A DNA stretch of 64,000 nucleotides, from contig NC_007722.1 of assembly GCF_000013005.1 (NCBI RefSeq), positions 2,051,501 through 2,115,500 on the forward strand, written 5' to 3'. Source of the stretch: Erythrobacter litoralis HTCC2594. Its GTDB lineage: Bacteria > Pseudomonadota > Alphaproteobacteria > Sphingomonadales > Sphingomonadaceae. Below are positions 16,188 to 24,093 of the stretch, one piece after another. Both the position numbers and the translations under genes were made by a program. How positions within the stretch are numbered: position 1 is the stretch's first letter; every line of letters begins with the position of its first letter. Under the pieces are notes generated by a model. That model had not been told where the DNA came from and ran no database searches. It saw only the letters and a program-made list of their open reading frames with translations.

Positions 16188-16979
16188 ATGGCCGACACCG
16201 CCACGAGCAAAATCGATGCCGCTGCCGAGAAGGCCTATGCCGACGCAGCTGCCAGCAAAGTCGACGCCGAGAAGGTCGAAAAGGCCGTCGAAGCCGACGC
16301 CACGCCCGAAGCCAGCCCTGCCGTCGTGAAGAAGGCAGTCGCGACGAAAGCTCCTGCAAAGAAGGCTGCCACGCGCAAGCCGGCAGCGAAGAAGGCCGCG
16401 ACGAAGAAGGCTACCGCCAAGAAGACCGCGACCCGCAAGCCTGCTGCCAAAAAGGCGCCGGCGAAGAAGGCCGCTCCTAAAAAGGCTGCTGCCAAGACTG
16501 CAGCGAAGACCTCCACCGTTATCAAGCTGAAGGATACGATCATGGCTACCGACACCAAGAAGATCACCGAAACCGCGAAGGAATTCGCCGCCGACGCTCA
16601 GACCCGTCTGAAGGGCGCATATTCCAAGGGCACCGAGCTCGCCGGCGACGTCGTCGAATTCAACAAGGCCAACATCGAAGCCATGATCGCTTCGGGCAAG
16701 GTTCTCGCCGGTGGCATGCAGGACATGGCTCGCGAAGGTTTCGAAGACACGAAGAAGGTCGCCGAGCAGGCCCGCGAAGACGCCAAGCTCGTCGCTGCCG
16801 TCAAGTCGCCGACCGAGTTCGTGAAGCTGCAGGGCGATTTCGCTCGCCGCAACTTCGACGCTGCTGTTGCTTACAGCTCGAAGAGCACCGAAGCGTGGCT
16901 GAAGCTGGCCAACGAAGCATTCGCTCCGATCTCGAGCCGCTACAGCGAAGCTGCTGAAAAGTTCTCGAAGGCTGCCTAA
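16188..16979 (+). CDS. Phasin with N-terminal histone-H1-like Lys/Ala domain
   Basis: The 263-residue protein has two parts. Residues about 45-112 are repeats of the type KKAATRKPAAKK, very like the DNA-binding tail of Pseudomonas PhaF but at the opposite end. Residues about 119-263 are a phasin domain with amphipathic helices (FAADAQTRLKGAYSKG, VEFNKANIEAMIASGKVL). It should coat PHA granules and, through the basic part, could tether them to DNA. Start: ATG at 16188 after AAGGA. A second complete start inside the gene (16542) would yield the phasin domain alone. Its position after phaC, with PhaR-like operators, fits a PHA role. Confidence 0.88.
   Translation: MADTATSKIDAAAEKAYADAAASKVDAEKVEKAVEADATPEASPAVVKKAVATKAPAKKAATRKPAAKKAATKKATAKKTATRKPAAKKAPAKKAAPKKAAAKTAAKTSTVIKLKDTIMATDTKKITETAKEFAADAQTRLKGAYSKGTELAGDVVEFNKANIEAMIASGKVLAGGMQDMAREGFEDTKKVAEQAREDAKLVAAVKSPTEFVKLQGDFARRNFDAAVAYSSKSTEAWLKLANEAFAPISSRYSEAAEKFSKAA
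16530..16544 (+). promoter_or_regulatory. Internal ribosome binding site and start codon inside the phasin gene
   Basis: AAGGA at 16530-16534 precedes an in-frame ATG at 16542 by seven bases, nearly copying the main start (AAGGA, eight bases, ATG at 16188). The residues after both starts are alike: MADTATSKI at the main start and MATDTKKI at the inner one. Translation from here would give a 145-residue phasin without the basic domain. Confidence 0.55.
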
Positions 16980-17042
16980 GCCTTCGCAAGAAACAGCTTG
17001 AAGGCCGGGTAACCTCTCCTCTCCCACTCGGCTGGATACTGG

Positions 17043-17078
17043 AAGGGTCGGATAGCCATCGCGCTGTCCGGCCCTTTT
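17043..17078 (+). terminator. Rho-independent terminator of the phasin gene
   Basis: A 14-base stem (17043-17056 with 17063-17076, two G-T wobbles, the rest paired) has a 6-base loop and runs into TTTT. It lies about 65 bases after the phasin stop codon. The remaining bases up to clpS (17079-17206) show no feature beyond the clpS leader. Confidence 0.8.
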
Positions 17079-17206
17079 GCTTGCGCGGTTCACAGGCGGG
17101 GACCCGAACGATCAGTTTTCTTTAACTCCTGCAGCGCATCGTGAGCGAGCGGCAGCGCGTCGCTTCCTCTTGATTGCACGCCGACCGATACGATATTGCG
17201 AGCGCG

Positions 17207-17590
17207 ATGAACGACTTCCCCGACCTTGCCGAAACGATCGACCTGCCCGCGCCGCTGCTGGCAGACGACGATGGTGCCAAGGATGGCGACAGCGATGCCG
17301 ATGTCGGGGTCGCGACCAAGACCCGCGCCAAGCCCAAGAAGCCGAGCCAGTACAAGGTGCTGATGCTGAACGACGATTACACGCCGATGGAATTCGTCGT
17401 CATGGTCCTCAAGCGCTTCTTCAAGATGGACCTTGAACAGGCCACCCGCGTGATGCTGCACGTCCATCAGAAGGGCGTCGGCGTATGCGGGATCTTCCCC
17501 TACGAAGTCGCCGAGACCAAGGTAAACCAGGTCATGGATTTCGCCCGCCAGAACCAGCATCCGCTACAGTGCACGCTGGAGAAGGCCTGA
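17207..17590 (+). CDS. clpS: ATP-dependent Clp protease adaptor ClpS
   Basis: The 127-residue protein has an acidic, disordered N-terminal 55 residues and then the ClpS core: [51 protein letters not shown]. It binds N-degron substrates through the pocket built by the NDD..M and HVH segments and delivers them to ClpAP. I chose the ATG at 17207; the frame is open upstream but has no Shine-Dalgarno. Core length and motifs are standard. clpA is not in this window; lptF follows 61 bases later. Confidence 0.93.
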   Translation: MNDFPDLAETIDLPAPLLADDDGAKDGDSDADVGVATKTRAKPKKPSQYKVLMLNDDYTPMEFVVMVLKRFFKMDLEQATRVMLHVHQKGVGVCGIFPYEVAETKVNQVMDFARQNQHPLQCTLEKA

Positions 17591-17651
17591 GCCAACCGGC
17601 GCCGGGCTGCGTCCAGTCGCGCGCCGTTCATGCACAACCACCTAACAGGGC

Positions 17652-18965
17652 ATGACCTTGGACGGTTTTGCCGCTAGAGGGCGGCAACACCAATCGAGGA
17701 TCGCCAGCGCGCAAGGCCCGAATTTGTTCAGTTTCATCCCTTCGATAGACCGCTATATTTTCCGGCTCACCATCGTGCCGATGATGGCGGTGTTCGTGCT
17801 GGCGGCGTCGCTGCTGTTGCTCGACAAGATGCTGCGACTGTTCGATTTCGTCGCCGTCGAAGGCGGGCCGATCGGCGTCGTCTTCAAGATGCTCGGCGCG
17901 TTGATCCCGGAATATGCCAGCCTCGCTATCCCGTTGGGTCTGCTGCTCGGCATCCTCTTTGCTTTTCGCAAACTGGCGACATCGAGCGAGCTCGACGTGC
18001 TGCGCGCCGTCGGCATGGGCTACGGTCGCCTGTTGCGGGTACCCTACATCATCACCGCCATCCTCGTCGCCGTAAATGTGGCGCTGGTGTTCTACATCCA
18101 GCCCATCAGCCGCTATTATTACGAGCAGCTCGAATATGAATTGCGCTCGGGTGCACTCGGTGCCTCGATCAAGGTTGGCGAATTTACGACCCTGGCCGAC
18201 CGGATGGCGTTGCGGATCGAGGAAAGCGAAGACAATGGCCGCAATCTCAAGGGCATCTTTGCGCGGGTCTCGAACGACAAGGGACAAGTCCTCTCGATCA
18301 GCGCCCGCGAAGGGTCCTTCCTCGCTACCACCGACAGCTCCGACACGATCATCCTGCGCCTGACCGACGGAACCATCGTCCAGGACACCGGCAACCAGAC
18401 CCCGCGCGTGCTGAGTTTTACCCGCCACGACCTGCCGATAGACCTGCCCGCGATCGAACAATTCCGCCAGCGCGGCGATGCCGAGCGCGAGTATATCCTG
18501 CCCGAACTGCTCAGTATCGGTTGGAGCGACACCGAGAGCGAGGCCAAGCGCGATGCGAGCCAGGCGAGCTTCAACTTCCGGCTGGTCGAAGTCGTGATGA
18601 TGTGGCTGCTGCCGCTGCTGGCGCTGTCCCTCGCCATACCGCCCAAGCGAAGTACCAGCGCCCTCGGCGTTTTCGTTTCGATCGTCATGGTGGTGAGCTA
18701 TCACAAGGTGAACCAGTACGGGGAGGACGTGGCCGCGCTCGGCCGGGTCGATCCCATCGTCGCGCTGTGGGGTCCGTTCGTGCTGTTCGCTGCGCTGATC
18801 CTGTGGATGTTCTGGACGATTGCCTATAAACCTGGCGGCCAGCCCATCGGCGCGCTTGAGAATGCCTTTGCCAAATTGTCGAAGAAGATCGGCAAATTGT
18901 TCAAGCGGCGCAAGCACCGCACCGATGCCTTCGCTTCGCCCGTCGCGGCCGAGCCTGCCGAGTAA
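17652..18965 (+). CDS. lptF: LPS export ABC transporter permease LptF
   Basis: The 437-residue inner-membrane protein has three N-terminal helices beginning SFIPSIDRYIFRLTIVPMM, a periplasmic beta-jellyroll (about residues 150-300) and three C-terminal helices (VVMMWLLPLLALSLAI, then GVFVSIVMVVSYHKVNQYG). It works with LptG and LptB to extract LPS for transport to the outer membrane. The order lptF then lptG is standard. The ATG at 17652 has a weak upstream signal; an in-frame TTG at 17724 with AAGG upstream, giving LFSFIPSIDRY, is a credible alternative closer to usual LptF N-termini. Confidence 0.9.
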   Translation: MTLDGFAARGRQHQSRIASAQGPNLFSFIPSIDRYIFRLTIVPMMAVFVLAASLLLLDKMLRLFDFVAVEGGPIGVVFKMLGALIPEYASLAIPLGLLLGILFAFRKLATSSELDVLRAVGMGYGRLLRVPYIITAILVAVNVALVFYIQPISRYYYEQLEYELRSGALGASIKVGEFTTLADRMALRIEESEDNGRNLKGIFARVSNDKGQVLSISAREGSFLATTDSSDTIILRLTDGTIVQDTGNQTPRVLSFTRHDLPIDLPAIEQFRQRGDAEREYILPELLSIGWSDTESEAKRDASQASFNFRLVEVVMMWLLPLLALSLAIPPKRSTSALGVFVSIVMVVSYHKVNQYGEDVAALGRVDPIVALWGPFVLFAALILWMFWTIAYKPGGQPIGALENAFAKLSKKIGKLFKRRKHRTDAFASPVAAEPAE

Positions 18966-18978
18966 GGCCGCCCCCCCG

Positions 18979-20076
18979 ATGCATCTCGACTTCTTCCCTT
19001 CGCGCACGCTGACGCTTTACCTCGCCAAGCTATTCATCGTTCGCATCCTCGCGGTGCTGGTGATGCTGGTACTGGTGCTGATGATGCTCGACCTGCTGTC
19101 GACCAGCGGCGAGATTCTCGCCGTGGAAGGCAACGGCCAAGGCGAATTGCTGACCTATGCCGGTTTGCGCGTCCCACAATTGGTGCAACGCTTCCTGCCC
19201 TACTCGGTATTGCTGGCGACGATCATCACGCTGATCGCGCTCAACCAGAACAGCGAGGTGATCGCCATGAAGGCTGCGGGGCTTTCGGCGCATCAGGTGC
19301 TCGCGCCGCTGCTGCTGACGGCCGGTCTCGTCGCGCTGGTGAGTTTTGGCTTCAACGAGCGCGTAGTGACCCGCGCCACCGCCACGCTGAAAGCGTGGGA
19401 GGCGACGGAATTCGGGGCGGTGCCGCCGGATTCCGATGTGAAGGCCAATGTCTACATTACCGACGGGACCAACATCCTGACCGCGCGCACCGTGGCCGGC
19501 ACCGGCGCCGACATCCGGCTGGGCGACGTCACATGGTATCGCCGCGCGCCGACCGGGCAGATTGCGGAGCAGGTGAGAGCCGTATCGGCCAGCTTCGTCG
19601 ATCCCGGCTGGCAACTGGAAAACCCGCAGAGCTTCGACATTACGACCGCCAACACCACCACGTCCGAAGCGATGGTGGTAGGCGAAGGGTTGACCCCGGC
19701 GCAGATCGAACTGGAGGCTATCGACCCGGACGCCGTGCCTTTCTGGCGGCTGGGCTCGGCGATCGATTCCTATGAAGCCATTGGACGTCGGACGGCTGAA
19801 TTGCGCGCGAAGTGGTGGCACAAGCTGTCGGGACCGCTGTCGGCATTCCTGATGCCGCTGCTGGGCGCGGTTGCCGCCTTCGGTCTTGCCCGTTCGGGCC
19901 AGCTGTTTATCCGTGCTGTCATCGGCATGGGATTGGGCTTTGCCTATTTCGTCGTCGACAACGCCGCACTCGCGATGGGCAGTTTCGGCGGGTATCCTCC
20001 ATTTCTCGCAGCCTGGGCACCCTTCCTGCTGTTTTTGCTGGTTGGCGAGACGGTGCTGATCCGGACCGAGGAGTGA
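18979..20076 (+). CDS. lptG: LPS export ABC transporter permease LptG
   Basis: The 365-residue membrane protein pairs with LptF. It starts MHLDFFPSRTLTLYLAKLF and has the coupling segment NQNSEVIAMKAAGLSAHQVL, a periplasmic beta domain (about 100-260) and final helices including HKLSGPLSAFLMPLLGAV. Six membrane helices in a 3 + 3 layout fit LptG. The gene begins 13 bases after lptF; the open frame extends upstream through lptF but the ATG at 18979 gives the family N-terminus. Its stop overlaps the next gene's start (GTGA). Confidence 0.92.
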   Translation: MHLDFFPSRTLTLYLAKLFIVRILAVLVMLVLVLMMLDLLSTSGEILAVEGNGQGELLTYAGLRVPQLVQRFLPYSVLLATIITLIALNQNSEVIAMKAAGLSAHQVLAPLLLTAGLVALVSFGFNERVVTRATATLKAWEATEFGAVPPDSDVKANVYITDGTNILTARTVAGTGADIRLGDVTWYRRAPTGQIAEQVRAVSASFVDPGWQLENPQSFDITTANTTTSEAMVVGEGLTPAQIELEAIDPDAVPFWRLGSAIDSYEAIGRRTAELRAKWWHKLSGPLSAFLMPLLGAVAAFGLARSGQLFIRAVIGMGLGFAYFVVDNAALAMGSFGGYPPFLAAWAPFLLFLLVGETVLIRTEE

Positions 20077-20591
20077 GCGAATGGTCGCTCCGCCTCGCTC
20101 GGCCCGAAGATGCTGAACAGATGCCCGCAATCGAAGCGCGCGCGGGCACGCTGTTCGAGACCATCGAGGGCATTGGCGACATCGCCGGGCAACACACCAT
20201 TCCGGTCGACCGCCTCCAACGCTACATTCGCAAGGGGCATTCCCTCGTCGCCCATGTCGACGGGGCCATGGCGGGCTTTCTCGTCGACGAGCCTTTCGGG
20301 CGCGAACTGCACATCTGGGAAGTCAGTGTCGATCCGGTCCACCAACAGCGCGGGATCGGAGCCGGCCTGGTGCGAGCCTGCCTGATCGATGCGGCGAATT
20401 CAGGCTACAAGGCCGTGACGCTGACGACTTTCCGCGATGTGCCGTGGAATGGCCTCTTTTACGCGCGGCTCGGCTTCGAGGAAGTTACCGCGCTGGATGC
20501 GCATCCCCGGCTCGCCGGTGAGTTGGCGGTCGAGGCCGATCAGGGCCTGCCGCCCGAGCGCCGCTGCGCGATGATCAACTTTCTGGACTAG
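20073..20591 (+). CDS. GNAT-family N-acetyltransferase
   Basis: The 172-residue protein starts at GTG, overlapping the lptG stop by four bases. It has the acetyl-CoA-binding motif A: LHIWEVSVDPVHQQRGIGAG, then LVRACLIDAA, and a typical end ARLGFEEV. The N-terminal region matches GNAT proteins beginning LRLARPEDAEQM. The substrate is unknown. Coupling to lptG is probably positional rather than functional. Its stop codon overlaps the convergent desaturase gene by four bases. Confidence 0.85.
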   Translation: MSEWSLRLARPEDAEQMPAIEARAGTLFETIEGIGDIAGQHTIPVDRLQRYIRKGHSLVAHVDGAMAGFLVDEPFGRELHIWEVSVDPVHQQRGIGAGLVRACLIDAANSGYKAVTLTTFRDVPWNGLFYARLGFEEVTALDAHPRLAGELAVEADQGLPPERRCAMINFLD

Positions 20592-21685
20592 GCTCGCTTG
20601 CGCCCGCGCGTCATGGTGCTGCGCGCGATGCGGCCCACCAGCGGCAGCATGCCCTTGTGGTTGGCCCCGAGATAGGTCGAACCCCCACCCAGTTCGGCAT
20701 AGAGTCGGCGGTGCGCCTCGGGCAGGTCGTGATAGGGCATCGACGGCATCAGGTGATGCAGCGCGTGATAGCGCAGGCCGACCGGTGCCCAGATTTCCGC
20801 GATGCGGCCCGGCGGCGGAACATTGACACTGTCGAGAAACTGCGCGGTCACCGTCATGGCCTCGCCTTCGTTCTCCCACAGATGCGCCACCAAGGTGCGC
20901 AGCTGGTTGAGCAGGGCCGTGAAACTGAGGATCGCCAGCGCGGTCAGCAGAGGCGCCCAGCCGAGCGCGAAGACGCTGCCGATCAGCAGCCACGACCATG
21001 CGAACACGCCGACCTCCTGCCAGAACACGCGGCGAGGCAAATCACCCGTGGCGGGCTTGCGGCGGAAATCGGGATTGATCGAGAGCGAGGATGCCCGCTC
21101 CCAGACGAACTTGCGCAGCGGCGGAAAGATCGCGCCAAGCGGCACCAGCAATGCCGAACGGATCAGCAGGCCGATCGGTGCGAGCAATGCCACCAGCACG
21201 AATGCGGGCAGGCTCCACGGTTTCATGAGTGCCAGAGGCAAGTATTCCGGGTCCTCGATCGTCCCATATTGCGTCCGCTTGTGATGCAGCGTGTGGACGC
21301 CCTCATACATGAAGCTTGGCGTCAGTAGTGGAATGCCGACAAGCAGGTTCCAGCCGGTACGGAAGCCCGGCAGCGCGTTCTTGTGGATGTGCGTCAGCTC
21401 GTGGATGAACATCAGCGCGCGATAGAGCGCGAGCGATGCCACCAGTCCGAGCACGAATTTCAACCACAGCGGCTCCACGAGGATCGCCCCCGCAATCGCG
21501 CCATAGCCCATGCCGGCCGACACGATCATGTCGGGCCAGTATATGCTCGCCCTGGCTTCGCCCAAATCCTTCACCAGGTCGCGGGCGGCCCGAAGCATCG
21601 CCTTGTCGTCCGGCAATTGCGCATGCCAGCCACCGCCTGACGTGGCGGTCGCAGAGGTGCGTGCGGGGTTGAGCGTATGTTCCAT
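20588..21685 (-). CDS. Membrane fatty acid desaturase-family protein
   Basis: The 365-residue membrane protein has the three histidine boxes of the di-iron desaturase/hydroxylase superfamily: HELTHIHK, HTLHHK and HALHH, separated by membrane helix pairs. It should desaturate or hydroxylate acyl chains (or a related lipid) at the membrane, using oxygen; position and substrate are unknown. The start at ATG 21685 gives an N-terminal 40-residue polar lead. It is convergent with the GNAT gene and divergent from the gene at 21832. A second, unrelated desaturase lies at 44416. Confidence 0.85.
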   Translation of the reverse strand: MEHTLNPARTSATATSGGGWHAQLPDDKAMLRAARDLVKDLGEARASIYWPDMIVSAGMGYGAIAGAILVEPLWLKFVLGLVASLALYRALMFIHELTHIHKNALPGFRTGWNLLVGIPLLTPSFMYEGVHTLHHKRTQYGTIEDPEYLPLALMKPWSLPAFVLVALLAPIGLLIRSALLVPLGAIFPPLRKFVWERASSLSINPDFRRKPATGDLPRRVFWQEVGVFAWSWLLIGSVFALGWAPLLTALAILSFTALLNQLRTLVAHLWENEGEAMTVTAQFLDSVNVPPPGRIAEIWAPVGLRYHALHHLMPSMPYHDLPEAHRRLYAELGGGSTYLGANHKGMLPLVGRIARSTMTRGRKRA

Positions 21686-21831
21686 GATCGTATCGTCTGT
21701 TGGAAGGGGGCCTTATCGTAAATCGGGCAGGAAGGACAAACAGAGCCTCTCTACCAGTGTGATCGAGTGGCTTGCTTGACTTGCGACAAATAGCACCCAC
21801 AGGGAGAACCTGTGCTGAACAGGAAGCCGCA

Positions 21832-23022
21832 GTGAGCGATGCCGAGATAGAAATCAGACCCGTAACCGACAAGGCCGGACGAAAGGCCTTCGTCGATCTC
21901 GGACGCGCCATGGCCGCGCGCGAGCCCCATGCGGTGCCGCAATTGCGCTCCGAAATGCTCGAACTGATCGATCCAAATAAGAATCCGTTCTTCGGCCATG
22001 CGACGGTGCAATTGTTTATCGCCTACCGCGATGGCCGACCGGTCGGGCGTATCGCAGCGCATATCGACCATCTGGCGCTGGAGCTGCCTCCGGAACAGGG
22101 CATGGGCCCGGGCACCGGCATGTTCGGCTATTTCGATGCCGAGGATCAGGACGTGGCAACGGCCCTGCTGGACCGCGCGGCGCAATGGAATCGCGAGCGA
22201 GGCATGACCAAGCTGCTCGGCCCGATCTCGCTGTCGATCTGGGAAGAACCCGGCCTGCTGGTCCGGGGGCAGGACCATTCGCCGATGATCATGATGGGGC
22301 ATCATCCGGCGCATTACAAAGGCTGGATCGAAGCCGACGGCTTTGCCAAGGCCAAGGCGCTGCTGACCTACGAACTCGATGTCCGGCCCGAATTCCCGCC
22401 GCTGATCCAGCGCATCGTCAAATCGGGCGAACGCAATCCGCGGATCACCATGCGTGCTCCCGACCTCAAGAATATCAACCGCGAGATCGAGATCATCCTG
22501 CACATCCTCAACGATGCCTGGTCGAAGAATTGGGGCTTCATTCCCTTCACCGCGGATGAGGTCGCCTATGCCGGCAAGAAGCTGAAACAGATCATCCACC
22601 CTGGAATCAACCGCATCTGCGAGCTCGACGGCGAACCGGTCGCCTTCATGCTGACCTTTCCCGACATCAACGGAATCCTCAAAAAGATCGACGGCAGGCT
22701 GTTTCCTTTCGGCTGGTTCCACCTGCTGCGCTGGCTGCGCAAGCCGATGCGAGCGGGCATGCGCGTGCCGCTGATGGGCGTGGTAAAGGAATTGCAGAAT
22801 AGCCGGATGGCGAGCCAGCTCGCTTTCATGATGATCAGCGACATTCGCGAAGTGGCCGTGGCGGAGCTTGGAACGGAGCGTGCCGAGATCGGCTGGATCC
22901 TCGATGACAATCACGGGATGAAAGCGATTGCCGATGCCATCAACAGCAAGGTGAACCGCGAATACTGGATTTTTGAAAAGGCGCTGTCCGTACCGCTCAC
23001 GCATGCGCCGCCGACGCATTAG
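21832..23022 (+). CDS. GNAT-fold protein, probable N-acetyltransferase-like (about 400 residues)
   Basis: The 396-residue protein begins with GTG after GGAAG and reads VSDAEIEIRPVTDKAGRKAF. Recognisable landmarks are VGRIAAHIDH, GPGTGMFGYFDAEDQ and ISLSIWEEPGLLVRG in the first half, and NWGFIPFTADEVAYAGKKLK plus a second GNAT-like end near the C-terminus (EIGWILDDNHGMKAIADAI). This family is widespread in alphaproteobacteria, often labelled N-acetyltransferase or dATP pyrophosphohydrolase; neither activity can be confirmed. It is divergent from the desaturase and ends before a two-way terminator. Confidence 0.65.
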   Translation: MSDAEIEIRPVTDKAGRKAFVDLGRAMAAREPHAVPQLRSEMLELIDPNKNPFFGHATVQLFIAYRDGRPVGRIAAHIDHLALELPPEQGMGPGTGMFGYFDAEDQDVATALLDRAAQWNRERGMTKLLGPISLSIWEEPGLLVRGQDHSPMIMMGHHPAHYKGWIEADGFAKAKALLTYELDVRPEFPPLIQRIVKSGERNPRITMRAPDLKNINREIEIILHILNDAWSKNWGFIPFTADEVAYAGKKLKQIIHPGINRICELDGEPVAFMLTFPDINGILKKIDGRLFPFGWFHLLRWLRKPMRAGMRVPLMGVVKELQNSRMASQLAFMMISDIREVAVAELGTERAEIGWILDDNHGMKAIADAINSKVNREYWIFEKALSVPLTHAPPTH

Positions 23023-23035
23023 CTTGCCCAAATTA

Positions 23036-23066
23036 AAAGGCCCCCGCTCTGACAGCGAGGGCCTTT
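23036..23066. terminator. Hairpin terminator before the phyR region
   Basis: AAAGGCCCCCGCT (23036-23048) pairs with AGCGAGGGCCTTT (23054-23066), one mismatch, with a 5-base loop. It ends in TTT on the plus strand and in a T-run on the minus strand, so it can act in both directions. It isolates the stress module from the GNAT-fold gene. Confidence 0.75.
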
Positions 23067-23224
23067 CGGGATCGTATCACTGCCGTATGGACGGGAGGGG
23101 GGTCTCGGCGGTGATATGGGAAGAATGCCGCAACCGGAGATCGGTTCCACGCGGGTTCGAAAAAATTTGAAAACGCTCGAAAAAAACGTGAAACGGTGAA
23201 ATTCAGATCAATCCTCGCTAGAGA

Positions 23225-23249
23225 GGAACCGCATGCAGCGAAGGCCGTT
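23225..23249 (+). promoter_or_regulatory. EcfG-type promoter of phyR
   Basis: GGAAC at 23225-23229, then 16 bases, then CGTT at 23246-23249. This matches the sigma-EcfG consensus GGAAC-N16/17-CGTT exactly and lies 32 bases before the phyR ATG. It predicts positive feedback of the general stress response on phyR. Confidence 0.88.
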
Positions 23250-23280
23250 GCACCGACATCTATTCACGGGAAGGGTCATA

Positions 23281-24081
23281 ATGTCTGCTTCACAAAAAAT
23301 CGCTGCCAATCTGCCTTATCTGCGCCGCTATGCACGCGCGCTCACGGGATCCCAGCAGACTGGTGACACCTTCGTTCGCGCAACGCTCGAAGCGGCAATC
23401 GCCGATGAAAGCCTGAAGCAGGACGTGTCCGAAGGTCGTGTCCCTCTGTACAAGGCGTTCAACGCGCTTTGGTCCAGCAGCTATCTCGAAGTCGAAGGCG
23501 ACGATGGCGGCGATGTAGTTTCGGCCAAGGAAGCTGGGGCTGGCGACCGGCTGAAAGCGGTGACGCCGCTCAACCGGCAGGCATTGCTGCTGACCACGCT
23601 AGAGGATTTCAGCGTCGAAGACGCCGCCGAGATCATGGGTCTCGCTCCCGCCGATGTCGAAGGGCTGGTGCGCGAGGCCGTCGCAGAGATCGACCGCGAA
23701 TCGTCGACCAATGTCCTCATTATCGAAGACGAACCGCTGATTTCCATGCAGTTGGAAGATCTCGTCCGCAGCCTCGGCCACGACATCGCTGGCACGGCAG
23801 CCACGCGGACCCAGGCTCAGGAAGCCGTGGCCAAGGAAAAGCCCGGATTGGTGCTTGCCGACATTCAGCTCGCAGACGGATCGTCGGGTATCGACGCCGT
23901 CGAAGACATTCTCGGACAGTTCGATGTGCCGGTTATCTTCATCACGGCCTATCCCGAGCGTTTGCTGACGGGGGATCGGCCGGAGCCGACCTATCTCGTG
24001 ACCAAGCCGTTCCAGGAATCGACGGTTCGCACCACCATCAGCCAGGCGCTCTTTTTCCAGAACAGCCCTACGGCCGTTTGA
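23281..24081 (+). CDS. phyR: PhyR, anti-anti-sigma response regulator of the general stress response
   Basis: The 266-residue protein has an N-terminal sigma-like domain (about 1-135; SQKIAANLPYLRRYARALTG, then EDAAEIMGLAPADVEGLVRE) and a C-terminal receiver domain (NVLIIEDEPLISMQLEDL; phospho-acceptor Asp194 in VLADIQLADG; Lys in YLVTKPF). When phosphorylated, the sigma-like domain binds NepR and frees EcfG. Start: ATG at 23281; the upstream frame is open but includes the promoter. The kinase gene follows convergently, and nepR-ecfG lie just beyond it. Confidence 0.96.
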   Translation: MSASQKIAANLPYLRRYARALTGSQQTGDTFVRATLEAAIADESLKQDVSEGRVPLYKAFNALWSSSYLEVEGDDGGDVVSAKEAGAGDRLKAVTPLNRQALLLTTLEDFSVEDAAEIMGLAPADVEGLVREAVAEIDRESSTNVLIIEDEPLISMQLEDLVRSLGHDIAGTAATRTQAQEAVAKEKPGLVLADIQLADGSSGIDAVEDILGQFDVPVIFITAYPERLLTGDRPEPTYLVTKPFQESTVRTTISQALFFQNSPTAV

Positions 24082-24093
24082 GCCGCCAGCCGC

